NCBI GenBank assembly: GCA_021397835.1
Contig: JAJFZO010000261.1
Span: forward strand, 1-64,000
Length of the DNA stretch: 64,000 nucleotides
Reading direction: 5' to 3'
Source of the DNA: Moringa oleifera
Taxonomy: Eukaryota > Streptophyta > Magnoliopsida > Brassicales > Moringaceae
Positions 1-9,672 of this stretch are shown piece by piece; the first letter of the stretch is position 1, and each line of letters starts with the position of its first letter. The position numbers and the translations under genes are program-made. The notes under the pieces were generated by a model. That model had not been told where the DNA came from. It made no database searches and worked only from the letters and a program-made list of their open reading frames with translations.

Positions 1-1100
1 TAACGCTAACTAGTAACACTAAACCATCAAACCAAAACCTTGATCCTAAAAGCTAACCATTAAGCCCTAAAGCTTAACTTCTAAACCATAAACTCGAACG
101 CATAACCCCTAAACTATAAACATTAAACACTAAATCCTAACCGCAGACTCTTGATCTAAAACCATAGCCACTAAACACTAACTTTTGACCACAATACCGT
201 AAACCCTAAAGCCTAAAACTTAACCCCTAACCCCTAGACATTAAAATTGTACCAAAAACCCAAAACTCTAAACCCTAAAGCCAAACAATTAAACCTGAAA
301 CCCTCTAACTTAAATCGTAAATCTTAACCCCTAAATCTTAAACCCTAAAACATAAGCCCAAAACCTCGTACCTTTAAACCTCAAATCCTAATTGCTAAGC
401 CCTGAACCCTATCTTATAGAACCTAAAGACAAACCACTAAGCTATGAACTCTAAACCTTAAACCCTAAATCTTAATCCCTAACACATTAACCTTAAACCC
501 CAATCATTGAACAACAAACCCAAAACCCAAAACCCTAACCCTGTACCCGAAGCACTAACTCTAAAGCCTAACACCCAAATCCCCAAGCCTTAGACACAAC
601 TAAACTCTAAATGATAAATCTTAAACCTTAAACCATGACTTATAGACTTTGAATTCAAACATCTAAACCATAAACCCTGACTTTTAAATCCTAACCCCTA
701 ACTCCTAAATCCTAAACCTTAAACCTTATCCCTAATCCAAATGTGACTCCTACACACTTAACCACATAACCCTAACCTGTAAAATTTAAACTTTATACTC
801 TAACCCCTAATGTGACCCTACACCCTTAATCCTAAGTCCTAACACCTAAACCTTAACCCATAAACTTTAAACCCTATAATTTAGCCACTAAACTTTAACC
901 TTAACCTTAATCCTAAACCCTAAAGGCTAACTATAAATCACTAAACGATTACCCCCTAAACCATAAACCATAAATGCTAACCCACAACCCCTAACCCATA
1001 AACCAAAGTACTTAAACCTTAACTCCTAATCTCTAAACCTTAACTGCTAAATCGTAACCCAAAACCCTAAGCACTGAACACCAACTGCTAAACTCTAATA
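1..1100. repeat. Degenerate telomere-like array, C-strand orientation (composite unit copy 1)
   Basis: The stretch is a run of imperfect CCCTAAA-type heptamers such as ccctaaac and cctaaacc, with many substituted and length-variant units. It holds no reading frame and no long perfect run, so it is an interstitial telomere-like repeat rather than a chromosome end. It aligns without net length change to 9942-11042 and, with about 240 bp of net deletion, to 5448-6306. It is the left part of a ~5.2-kb composite tandem unit whose start lies outside the window. Confidence 0.9.
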
Positions 1101-1256
1101 AGAGTTTGGTATTTAGGATATAGGGTTTCATAAGGTCTAGGGGATAGGGGTTGGGGGTTAGGGTTTAGGAATTAAGGGTTAGGAAATGGAGGTTAGGAAT
1201 TAGGATTTAAGATTTAAGGTTTAGTGTTCAACGTTTAACGTTTAGAATTTAGGGAT
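1101..1256. repeat. Short telomere-like array, G-strand orientation
   Basis: The heptamers switch here to TTTAGGG orientation, giving a convergent C-to-G junction at about 1100. The block ends where the AT-rich minisatellite starts. The same junction and array recur at 6307-6455 and 11043-11198. It contains the G-run cluster listed separately at 1140-1163. Confidence 0.88.
1140..1163 (+). other. Potential G-quadruplex motif, copy 1
   Basis: Four G-runs of 4, 4, 5 and 3 guanines are separated by loops of 3, 2 and 3 bases. This satisfies the usual intramolecular quadruplex pattern on the plus strand. The surrounding heptamers are degenerate, yet the same run pattern is kept in the other two composite-unit copies (6347-6370 and 11081-11104). 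Folding is inferred from pattern only. Confidence 0.6.
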
Positions 1257-1411
1257 TAACTATTAGACTCCACGAATTGTTAGATCCAAAGGCTTAATTG
1301 CATAAGAGAGGCAATTATTTTTATTAACCTCAATTAACTATTAGACTCCACGAATTGTTAGATCCAAAAGCTTAATTGCATAAGAGAGGCAATTATTTTT
1401 GTGCCTCATTA
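1256..1411. repeat. 78-bp direct tandem duplication at the edge of the AT block
   Basis: Two copies of a 78-bp stretch begin ttaactattagactcc, at 1256 and at 1334. They differ at few positions (for example aaaggctt against aaaagctt). The pair recurs at 6456 and 6534 in unit copy 2, so it predates duplication of the composite unit. It is absent from copy 3, which diverges exactly at this point. Confidence 0.85.
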
Positions 1412-2434
1412 ATTAATAAGGACAATTAACTTAAGTTAGTTTTAATTCTTTTTTTAAGCTCAATTATTTATTAAGGTTTATATATAATAGACCCAGTTAA
1501 TAATTAGACCTATTAAATATCAGGCCTAATAATGCACACTAGGCCCAATTATGTATTAGATCAAAGTATTTATTAGGCACAATTCGATCTCAACTCTAAT
1601 TATATTTGACATATAACATTGTATGCCTAATTATATATGAGGCCCAACCATATTATATGTTCAATTTGTTATGTCAAGTTAAATTTGAGGTTCAATTAAT
1701 TTTTAGATCTAATTATATCTTAGGTGATATTATTCATTAGATCAAACGATATATCAAATTACTTTCATGGCGCCACTAATATTAGCTAAATTAATTTGAA
1801 AAAATTAATTAATAGGCCCAATTATATTTGTAACTTGATTATTTTATTAGCTCAAATATATAATAACTAAATTTTTCATAAAGCCCAGTTAAATCATAGG
1901 CCTAACTAATTCTCAAGCACAATTAATTTTAAAATCAAATTAATTATTAGGTCAAATTATTTGTTAGGGTCAACTAAATCTTAAGCCCATATTTTATTAG
2001 CCCAATTTAGACTTTAGGCCCATTATTAAGACGAATTATTTATTAGATTAAATTTTAGACTAAATTTACTTTTTTATCAGATCCAATCGAACGTTAAGCT
2101 TAATAACTAATTCAGCTTAACGGATTACTAGGTCCATTAATTGTTAATCTCAGTTACTTATGTGATTTGATTAAATCTTAGATCCAATCATTTTTAAGGC
2201 TACTTAATAATTGTTAGGCATAATCAATTATTACACTCAATTATATCATAAGTTTGATCATTGTTTGGGTTCAAATATGCATCTTAGATTCAATATATTT
2301 TTTGGTTCAATTAAATTTAATCCTAGTTATATTTTAGGATCAATTATTTATTAGTGTCATTTACCCAATTATAAATCTTAGGCCCAATTAATTTTTAGTT
2401 ATAGTTAAATATTGGACCTAATGAATTATTAGGT
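1412..2434. repeat. AT-rich ~18-bp degenerate minisatellite block (unit copy 1)
   Basis: The sequence is a loose periodic repeat with units such as ttattaggcccaattat spaced about 17-19 bp by eye. The orientation is the reverse complement of the large blocks from 20346 onward. It matches 6612-7634 at a constant offset of 5200 until a one-base difference near 6961. No coding potential is seen. The right end joins integrase-derived sequence at a breakpoint shared with the inverted copy near 61087. Confidence 0.85.
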
Positions 2435-3461
2435 CATTAACTTTATGGAGGAAGCTGAGTACTTCCCTAAATTTAAATAGCTTCCATCATCGTTAAGCTG
2501 ATGGACAAATGCAGGTAATAAACAAGAGTTTGAGGAACTTAATAAGAAATTATGTTGGCGACAACATTAAGTAGAGGGATCTGATTCTTCTACTGATTAA
2601 GTTCGCCTGTAACTGCTTCCTGCATCATACCATATGAGTCCATTAAGTTGTTTATGGTGCTGCTCCTACAGGTCTTATGGATTTGGTTCCTCATCCTACA
2701 ATGAAGCAATTTAGTGGAAACACAAATGAGAGGGCAAAACAGATTAAAAAGTTACATGAGTGTGAGAAGCAAAATGAGAAATACAAGCAAGTTGCCAATA
2801 AACATCGAAAGCATGTAGAGTTTAAAGAAGGTGATCTGGTTAGGATTTATTCAAGGAAGAAAAGGTTTCCACAAGGTAAATTTGAGAAGTTAAAACCATA
2901 GACTGATGGTCCGATCAAGGAGCTTAACAAGATTACTGAAAACGCTTATGAGACTAAGTTACTAGCTGGTTATGGAGTTTCCCCAATTATTCAATGCGAC
3001 TGACTTGAGCCCATCTCTTCTATTGGAGAACTGCTTCCTGCATCATACCATATGAGTCCATTAAGTTGTTTATGGTGCTGCTCCTACAGGTCTTATGGAT
3101 TTGGTTCCTCATCCTACAATGAAGCAATTAGTGGAAATACAAATGAGAGGGCAAAACAGATTAAAAAGTTACATGAGTGTAAGAAGCAAAATGAGAAATG
3201 CAAGCAAGTTGCCAACAAACATCGAAAGCATGTAGAGTTTAAAGAAGGCGATCTGGTTAGGATTTATTTAAGGAAGAAAAGGTTTCCACAAGGTAAATTT
3301 GAGAAGTTAAAACCATAGACTGATGGTCCGATCAAGGAGCTTAACAAGATTAGTGAAAACGCTTATGAGACTAAGTTACTAGCTGATTATGGAGTTTCCC
3401 CAATATTCAATGCGGCTGACTTGAGCCCATCTCATGCTATTGGAGATTCGATAAGTCTTTA
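2435..3461 (+). pseudogene. Ty3/gypsy integrase C-terminal fragment with internal duplication
   Basis: Broken-frame translation gives the end of the integrase core (LWRKL, then DGQ-M-Q-VINKSL where the family has DGQTEVVNRSL). It continues through HHTI.VH.VVYG and LVPHPTMKQFSGN to the C-terminal domain with EFKEGDLVRIY.RKKRFPQGKFEKLKP and FNAADLSPSH. The catalytic glutamate position is CAG (Gln) at 2512-2514. Stops and frameshifts occur throughout and the N-terminal and core regions are missing. The segment 2611-3028 is repeated at 3029-3450. The longest open pieces are 74 codons (2677-2901) and 88 codons (3052-3318). The fragment is non-functional and lies directly upstream of an LTR remnant in the expected gypsy order. 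The C-terminus has no chromodomain; CRM-like ancestry is possible but not shown. Confidence 0.85.
2611..3450 (+). repeat. 418-bp tandem duplication inside the integrase fragment
   Basis: Both repeats begin aactgcttcctgcatcat, at 2611 and 3029, and run through the integrase C-terminus to ADLSP. The repeats differ by a few substitutions and small indels, such as aagcaatttag against aagcaattag and tgtgagaag against tgtaagaag. The duplicate in unit copy 2 is reduced to a heavily deleted remnant at 8104-8228. Confidence 0.88.
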
Positions 3462-3946
3462 AATTTTTAAAAGAGAGTTATTTAAGTGCACTAACTTTCA
3501 TTTATGTCAAAGAAATGCATTGAATGAGCTAATTATTAGTAAAAACCAAATTATTTTCATAGCCTTTATACATAGACATGTACTAGTTCTTATTTTCATA
3601 CTTTAGACTTGCAAGGGAGCTTACGCTTTAGTTATTGTTATAGAAACTCTTTGATTTCTCTCTTCGATCTTTGTATATCTTTGGTTAGGAGCCATTGAAT
3701 GGAGAAAAATATCTTTGCATCTCTTAGGGCGATGTTCATCTATATCCCATGGAGTGATTTATTATGAAGTTTTTGTATCCTTGGTTGTTGTCTTTAGGGT
3801 GGTTATTTTTTGTGTCCTTTTAGCATTAAACTTGATGGCAAGCCTTTTTATCTTATTTTCTCTCAAATCTGTTTGAACTTGTTCTTATACTTTTCAAACA
3901 AATTTTCTAGCAAACTTACATATTTTTGATTTTGAATACGGTATCA
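3462..3946 (+). mobile_element. Gypsy LTR, 5'-truncated (3' LTR, unit copy 1)
   Basis: The sequence aligns in reverse complement to the more complete LTR at 59914-60438 and ends in the shared terminus ggtatca. About the first 45 bp, including the TGTTAACTC start, and the polypurine region are lost; integrase sequence joins LTR sequence at an A/T-rich microhomology near 3460. It is followed immediately by telomere-like array A. Confidence 0.85.
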
Positions 3947-4794
3947 TAAACCCTAACCTCTAAATCCCAAAGCTTAAACCCTAAACCTTGGACACTAACC
4001 ATAACCGTTAAACTCACAATTCAAAACCCTAAACCTTGATTCATCTCCTAACCATTAATCCATAAATCATTACCCTAACCCAAAGTCTTAAGCCATAAAC
4101 TCTAAATTCTCCCTTAAACCTCATCCCTTAACCATTAATCCCTAAATATTTACCCTAACCCTAAATCCTAAACCATAAACTCTAAATTATAACCCTAAAC
4201 TCTAAATCCCATCCCTATACCTCAAACTTTAAAAACCCAACCCTAAATGCCAAACACAAAACTCCAAACCTAACTCTATAACATTAATAGCTAAACCCTA
4301 ACCTGTAAAGCTTGAACCCCAACCTCTCAAACTTTAACCCCCTAAACCCAAAATTATAAACTATAAACCTTAATACCTAAGCCTTAAACTCTAAATCATG
4401 AAACCTAACATTGAATCTCTGAACCCTAAAACCTAAAACTTAACCCTTGCACCCTAAACACCAGCTCTAACCCAAACCCCAAAACTTTGAATACTAAACC
4501 ATAAACCTTGAACCCTCGAAATAACACATACCCTAACCACCAATGCCTAAACCTTAAACCCTAAACATTAGACTCTAGCCCCTAACTTTTAAGCTCTGAT
4601 CACTAAACTCCTATTCCCAATCCAAGAGCTTTGACCTTAAATTTTAACCCATGACCCATAAACCCCACAACCTAACCCTTAAACCTTATGCACTAATCTC
4701 TAAACTCTAAACTCTAGAAGCTAAACCCTACACTCTAAACCTTAAACCCTAACCCTAACCTTTCAACACTAAACCTTAAACCATCAATATTTTA
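3947..4794. repeat. Telomere-like array A, C-strand (copy 1, fullest)
   Basis: Degenerate CCCTAAA units start directly at the LTR end with taaaccctaacctctaaat. This array is a specific sequence, not merely the same motif. Large parts align base by base with 8865-9528, 13084-13588 and the reverse complements of 27041-27690, 33094-33866 and 59395-59913. It ends at a conserved C-to-G junction, tcaatattttaag. Confidence 0.88.
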
Positions 4795-5168
4795 AGGTTG
4801 GGGAATTAGGATCTAGGAGTTAGGGTTTATGTCTAGGGCTTAGGGTCTAACTATTAGGATTCATGGTTAGGCTTATGGTTTATGGCTTAGGGCTTATGGT
4901 TTAATGCTTTAAGGAATAGTGTATGGTAACAGTTTAGGCATTTAGGTTTAAGGGTTAGGTGTTAAGGTTTAGGTTTTAGGGTTTAAGATTCATGATTTAG
5001 TGTTTAAGGTGTAAGGTTTTGGGTTTAAGGCTCAGGCTTTAGTTAGAGGTTAGTATTTTAGGTTTAAAGTTTTGGGTTTAAGATTTATGGTTTAATGTTT
5101 GCGGTTTAAAGTTTAGAGTTTAGAGTTTGGTGTTTAAAGTTTAGGTTTTAAGGTTCATGATTTAGAGG
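4795..5168. repeat. Telomere-like array, G-strand
   Basis: TTTAGGG-oriented degenerate units follow array A. Their reverse complement aligns with roughly 32690-33093; a shared anchor is the stretch around ctattccttaaagcattaaacc. In unit copy 2 only about 140 bp of it survives (9529-9672). Confidence 0.85.
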
Positions 5169-5210
5169 AACAATGCTACTCAGCCATGCATTTATATGCA
5201 ATTTCGAGAG
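5169..5210. other. Short non-telomeric spacer between arrays
   Basis: About 42 bp of non-heptameric sequence, including cagccatgcatttatatgc, separates a G-strand from a C-strand array. Unit copy 2 lacks it because its arrays join directly near 9672. No function is recognisable. Confidence 0.6.
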
Positions 5211-6306
5211 CCCTAACCCCTAATCCCAAATTCCAAACCTAACTCCTTAACCTCAAGCCACTAAACCCTGAAACTTAAACTTTACACACTAAGCCCTAAA
5301 CCTTCAAACCTAAACCTAATATGTAAGCGTTGAACCCTAAACCCAAAGCCTAAACCTAACCTAATCCTAACTTAAACCCCTAAACTTAAATGCTAACCCT
5401 TCAAATCACCAAATCCTAAATCCTAAACCTAACCATTAAATCCTAATGCTAACTAAACCATCAAACCAAAACCTTGATCCTTAACCATTAAGCCCTAAAG
5501 CTTCTTCTAAACCATAAACTCGAAACCCCTAAACTAAACATTAAACACTAAATCCTAACCGCAGACTCTTGATCTAAAACCATAGCCACTAAACACTAAC
5601 TTTTGACCACAATACCGTAAACCCTAAAGCCTAAAACTTAACCCCTAACCCCTAGACCTTAAACCCTTAAACCTCCCTAATCCAAAAATGTGACCTCCTA
5701 CACACTTAACCTACATAACCCTAACCTGAACAACAAACCCAAAACCCAAAACCCTAACCCTGTACCCGAAGCACTAACTCTAAAGCCTAACACCCAAATC
5801 CCCAAGCCTTAGACACAACTAAACTCTAAATGATAAATCTTAAACCTTAAACCATGACTTATAGACTTTGAATTCAAACATCTAAACCATAAACCCTGAC
5901 TTTTAAATCCTAACCCCTAACTCCTAAATCCTAAACCTTAAACCTTATCCCTAATCCAAATGTGACTCCTACACACTTAACCACATAAACCTGTAAAATT
6001 TAAACTTTATACTCTAACCCCTAATGTGACCCTACACCCTTAATCCTAAGTCCTAACACCTAAACCTTAACCCATAAACTTTAAACCCTATAATTTAGCC
6101 GCTAAACTTTAACCTTAACCTTAATCCTAAACCCTAAAGGCTAACTATAAATCACTAAACGATTACCCCCTAAACCATAAACCATAAATGCTAACCCCTA
6201 ACCCATAAACCAAAGTACTTAAACCTTAACTCCTAATCTCTAAACCTTAACTGCTAAATCGTAACCCAAAACCCTAAGCACTGAACACCAACTGCTAAAC
6301 TCTAAT
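5211..6306. repeat. Telomere-like array, C-strand (end of unit 1 and start of unit 2)
   Basis: Degenerate CCCTAAA units run through the unit boundary near 5448, where the sequence that opens the window (gctaacta, then ccatcaaaccaaaacc) reappears. Compared with copies 1 and 3 it carries several short deletions. About 270 bp corresponding to 240-510 is replaced by about 75 bp resembling sequence from 715-775. Confidence 0.88.
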
Positions 6307-6455
6307 AAGAGTTTGGTATTTAGGATATAGGGTTTCATAAGGTCTAGGGGATAGGGGTTGGGGGTTAGGGTTTAGGAATTAAGGGTTAGGAATTAGGAAT
6401 TAGGATTTAAGATTTAAGGTTTAGTGTTCAACGTTTAACGTTTAGAATTTAGGGA
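6307..6455. repeat. Short telomere-like array, G-strand (unit copy 2)
   Basis: This is the counterpart of 1101-1256, with a small deletion that replaces ggaaatggaggttagg with a shorter run. It keeps the G-run cluster at 6347-6370. Confidence 0.86.
6347..6370 (+). other. Potential G-quadruplex motif, copy 2
   Basis: Runs of 4, 4, 5 and 3 guanines have the same loop lengths as the motif at 1140-1163. The motif is preserved although flanking heptamers have changed. Confidence 0.6.
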
Positions 6456-7634
6456 TTAACTATTAGACTCCACGAATTGTTAGATCCAAAGGCTTAATTG
6501 CATAAGAGAGGCAATTATTTTTATTAACCTCAATTAACTATTAGACTCCACGAATTGTTAGATCCAAAAGCTTAATTGCATAAGAGAGGCAATTATTTTT
6601 GTGCCTCATTAATTAATAAGGACAATTAACTTAAGTTAGTTTTAATTCTTTTTTTAAGCTCAATTATTTATTAAGGTTTATATATAATAGACCCAGTTAA
6701 TAATTAGACCTATTAAATATCAGGCCTAATAATGCACACTAGGCCCAATTATGTATTAGATCAAAGTATTTATTAGGCACAATTCGATCTCAACTCTAAT
6801 TATATTTGACATATAACATTGTATGCCTAATTATATATGAGGCCCAACCATATTATATGTTCAATTTGTTATGTCAAGTTAAATTTGAGGTTCAATTAAT
6901 TTTTAGATCTAATTATATCTTAGGTGATATTATTCATTAGATCAAACGATATATCAAATTATTTCATGGCGCCACTAATATTAGCTAAATTAATTTGAAA
7001 AAATTAATTAATAGGCCCAATTATATTTGTAACTTGATTATTTTATTAGCTCAAATATATAATAACTAAATTTTTCATAAAGCCCAGTTAAATCATAGGC
7101 CTAACTAATTCTCAAGCACAATTAATTTTAAAATCAAATTAATTATTAGGTCAAATTATTTGTTAGGGTCAACTAAATCTTAAGCCCATATTTTATTAGC
7201 CCAATTTAGACTTTAGGCCCATTATTAAGACGAATTATTTATTAGATTAAATTTTAGACTAAATTTACTTTTTTATCAGATCCAATCGAACGTTAAGCTT
7301 AATAACTAATTAAGCTTAACGGATTACTAGGTCCATTAATTGTTAATCTCAGTTACTTATGTGATTTGATTAAATCTTAGATCCAATCATTTTTAAGGCT
7401 ACTTAATAATTGTTAGGCATAATCAATTATTACACTCAATTATATCATAAGTTTGATCATTGTTTGGGTTCAAATATGCATCTTAGATTCAATATATTTT
7501 TTGGTTCAATTAAATTTAATCCTAGTTATATTTTAGGATCAATTATTTATTAGTGTCATTTACCCAATTATAAATCTTAGGCCTAATTAATTTTTAGTTA
7601 TACTTAAATATTGGACCTAATGAATTATTAGGTC
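6456..7634. repeat. AT-rich minisatellite block (unit copy 2)
   Basis: This is a nearly exact copy of 1256-2434 at offset 5200, including the 78-bp tandem pair at its left edge. A single-base deletion near 6961 shifts the offset by one. Several point differences exist, for example ttcagctt against ttaagctt near 7311. Confidence 0.87.
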
Positions 7635-8379
7635 ATTAACTTTATGGAGGAAGCTGAGTACTTCACTAAATTTAAATAGCTTCCATCATCGTTAAGCTGA
7701 TGGACAAATGCAGGTAATAAACAAGAGGTTGAGGAACTTAATAAGAAATTATGTTGGCGACAACATTAAGTAGAGGGATCTGATTCTTCTACTGATTAAG
7801 TTTGCCTGTAACTGCTTCCTGCATCATACCATATGAGTCCATTAAGTTGTTTATGGTGCTGCTCCTACAGGTCTTATGGATTTGGTTCCTCATCCTACAA
7901 TGAAGCAATTTAGTGGAAATACAAATGAGAGGGCAAAACAGATTAAAAAGTTACATGAGTGTAAGAAGCAAAATGAGAAATGCAAGCAAGTTGCCAACAA
8001 ACATCGAAAGCATGTAGAGTTTAAAGAAGGCGATCTGGTTAGGATTTATTTAAGGAAGAAAAGGTTTCCACAAGGTAAATTTGAGAAGAGTTTAAAACCA
8101 TAGATCCTACAATGAAGCAATTTAGGTGAGAGGGCAAAACAGATTAAAAAGTTACATGAGGAGAAGCAAAATGAGAAATAAAGCAAGTTGCCATTCGAGC
8201 ATGTAGAGTTTAACTGCTTACAAGGTGAGACCATAGACTGATGGTCCGATCAAGGAGCTTAACAAGATTACTGAAAACGCTTATGAGACTAAGTTACTAG
8301 CTGATTATGGAGTTTCCCCAATATTCAATGCGGCTGACTTGAGCCCATCTCATGCTATTGGAGATTTGATAAGTCTTTA
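7635..8379 (+). pseudogene. Ty3/gypsy integrase C-terminal fragment (unit copy 2)
   Basis: This copies 2435-3461. The catalytic glutamate codon is again CAG (7711-7713). One full C-terminal segment contains an open stretch of 75 codons at 7876-8103. A wrecked remnant of the second 418-bp repeat follows at 8104-8228, with many short deletions. Reading then continues through DGPIKELNKITENAYETKLLADYG and ADLSPSHAIGD. Frames are broken and no activity is possible. Confidence 0.84.
8104..8228 (+). repeat. Eroded second copy of the 418-bp integrase repeat
   Basis: Recognisable words of the repeat appear in order (cctacaatgaagcaattta, gagagggcaaaacag, aaagttacatgag, agcaaaatgagaaat, agcatgtagagttta), each separated by a small deletion relative to 3115-3240. 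This is a direct snapshot of repeat loss by many short deletions. Confidence 0.8.
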
Positions 8380-8864
8380 AATTTTTAAAAGAGAGTTATT
8401 TAAGTGCACTAACTTTCATTTATGTCAAAGAAATGCATTGAATGAGCTAATTATTAGTAAAAACCAAATTATTTTCATAGCCTTTATACATAGACATGTA
8501 CTAGTTCTTATTTTCATACTTTAGACTTGCAAGGGAGCTTACGCTTTAGTTATTGTTATAGAAACTCTTTGATTTCTCTCTTCGATCTTTGTATATCTTT
8601 GGTTAGGAGCCATTGAATGGAGAAAAATATCTTTGCATCTCTTAGGGCGATGTTCATCTATATCCCATGGAGTGATTTATTATGAAGTTTTTGTATCCTT
8701 GGTTGTTGTCTTTAGGGTGGTTATTTTTTGTGTCCTTTTAGCATTAAACTTGATGGCAAGCCTTTTTATCTTATTTTCTCTCAAATCTGTTTGAACTTGT
8801 TCTTATACTTTTCAAACAAATTTTCTAGCAAACTTACATATTTTTGATTTTGAATACGGTATCA
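8380..8864 (+). mobile_element. Gypsy LTR, 5'-truncated (unit copy 2)
   Basis: This is collinear with 3462-3946 at offset 4918 and close to identical by eye. It ends ggtatca and is followed by array A. It was copied as part of the composite unit rather than inserted independently. Confidence 0.86.
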
Positions 8865-9528
8865 TAAACCCTAACCTCTAAATCCCAAAGCTTAAACCCT
8901 AAACCTTGGACACTAACCATAACCGTTAAACTCACAATTCAAAACCCTAAACCTTGATTCATCTCCTAACCATTAATCCATAAATCATTACCCTAACCCA
9001 AAGTCTTAAGCCATAAACTCTAAATTCTCCCTTAAACCTCATCCCTTAACCATTAATCCCTAAATATTTACCCTAACCCTAAATCCTAAACCATAAACTC
9101 TAAATTATAACCCTAAACTCTAAATCCCATCCCTATGCCTCCAAACCTAACTCTAGCTAAACCCGTAAAGCTTGAAAGCCTTAGCCTAACATTGAATCTC
9201 TGAACCCTGCACCCTAAACACCAGCTCTAACCCAGAATACTAAACCATAAACCTTGAACCCTCGAAATAACACATACCCTAACCACCAATGCCTAAACAT
9301 TAGACTCTAGCCCCTAACTTTTAAGCTCTGATCACTAAACTCCTATTCCCAATCCAAGAGCTTTGACCTTAAATTTTAACCCATGACCCATAAACCCCAC
9401 AACCTAACCCTTAAACCTTATGCACTAATCTCTAAACTCTAAACTCTAGAAGCTAAACCCTACACTCTAAACCTTAAACCCTAACCCTAACCTTTCAACA
9501 CTAAACCTTAAACCATCAATATTTTAAG
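8865..9528. repeat. Telomere-like array A, C-strand (copy 2)
   Basis: The array matches 3947-4794 from the LTR junction to the tcaatattttaag end, but is shortened by several internal deletions between about 9137 and 9300. The order of the surviving segments is unchanged. Confidence 0.87.
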
Positions 9529-9672
9529 CTACTCTTAGGGTCTAACTATTAGGATTCATGGTTTTATGGTTTATGGCTTAATGGTTTAATGCTTTAAGGA
9601 ATAGTGTATGGTAACAGTTTAGGCCATGATTTAGTGTTTAAGGTGTAAGGTTTTGGGTTTAAGGCTCAGGCC
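9529..9672. repeat. Reduced G-strand telomere-like array (copy 2)
   Basis: These are remnants of the array seen at 4795-5168. Anchors such as ggaatagtgtatggtaacag survive and most intervening heptamers are deleted. It joins the next C-strand array directly. Confidence 0.8.

Noticed and set aside
1..1256. A functional chromosome end
   Set aside because: The heptamers are highly degenerate, change orientation, and are followed by more than 60 kb of other repeats on the inner side; the block recurs internally at 9942.
2435..3946. Evidence for a functional centromere through a CRM-type element
   Set aside because: The integrase C-terminus (FNAADLSP, no chromodomain) is reminiscent of CRM-clade elements, but fragments this decayed cannot be assigned by eye and say nothing about kinetochore activity.
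5169..5210. Possible RY-box promoter element (ccatgcat)
   Set aside because: There is no gene downstream and no other promoter signal; the spacer is lost in unit copy 2.
8046..8234. Minus-strand 62-codon frame
   Set aside because: It is antisense to the integrase fragment and the eroded repeat; no independent support.
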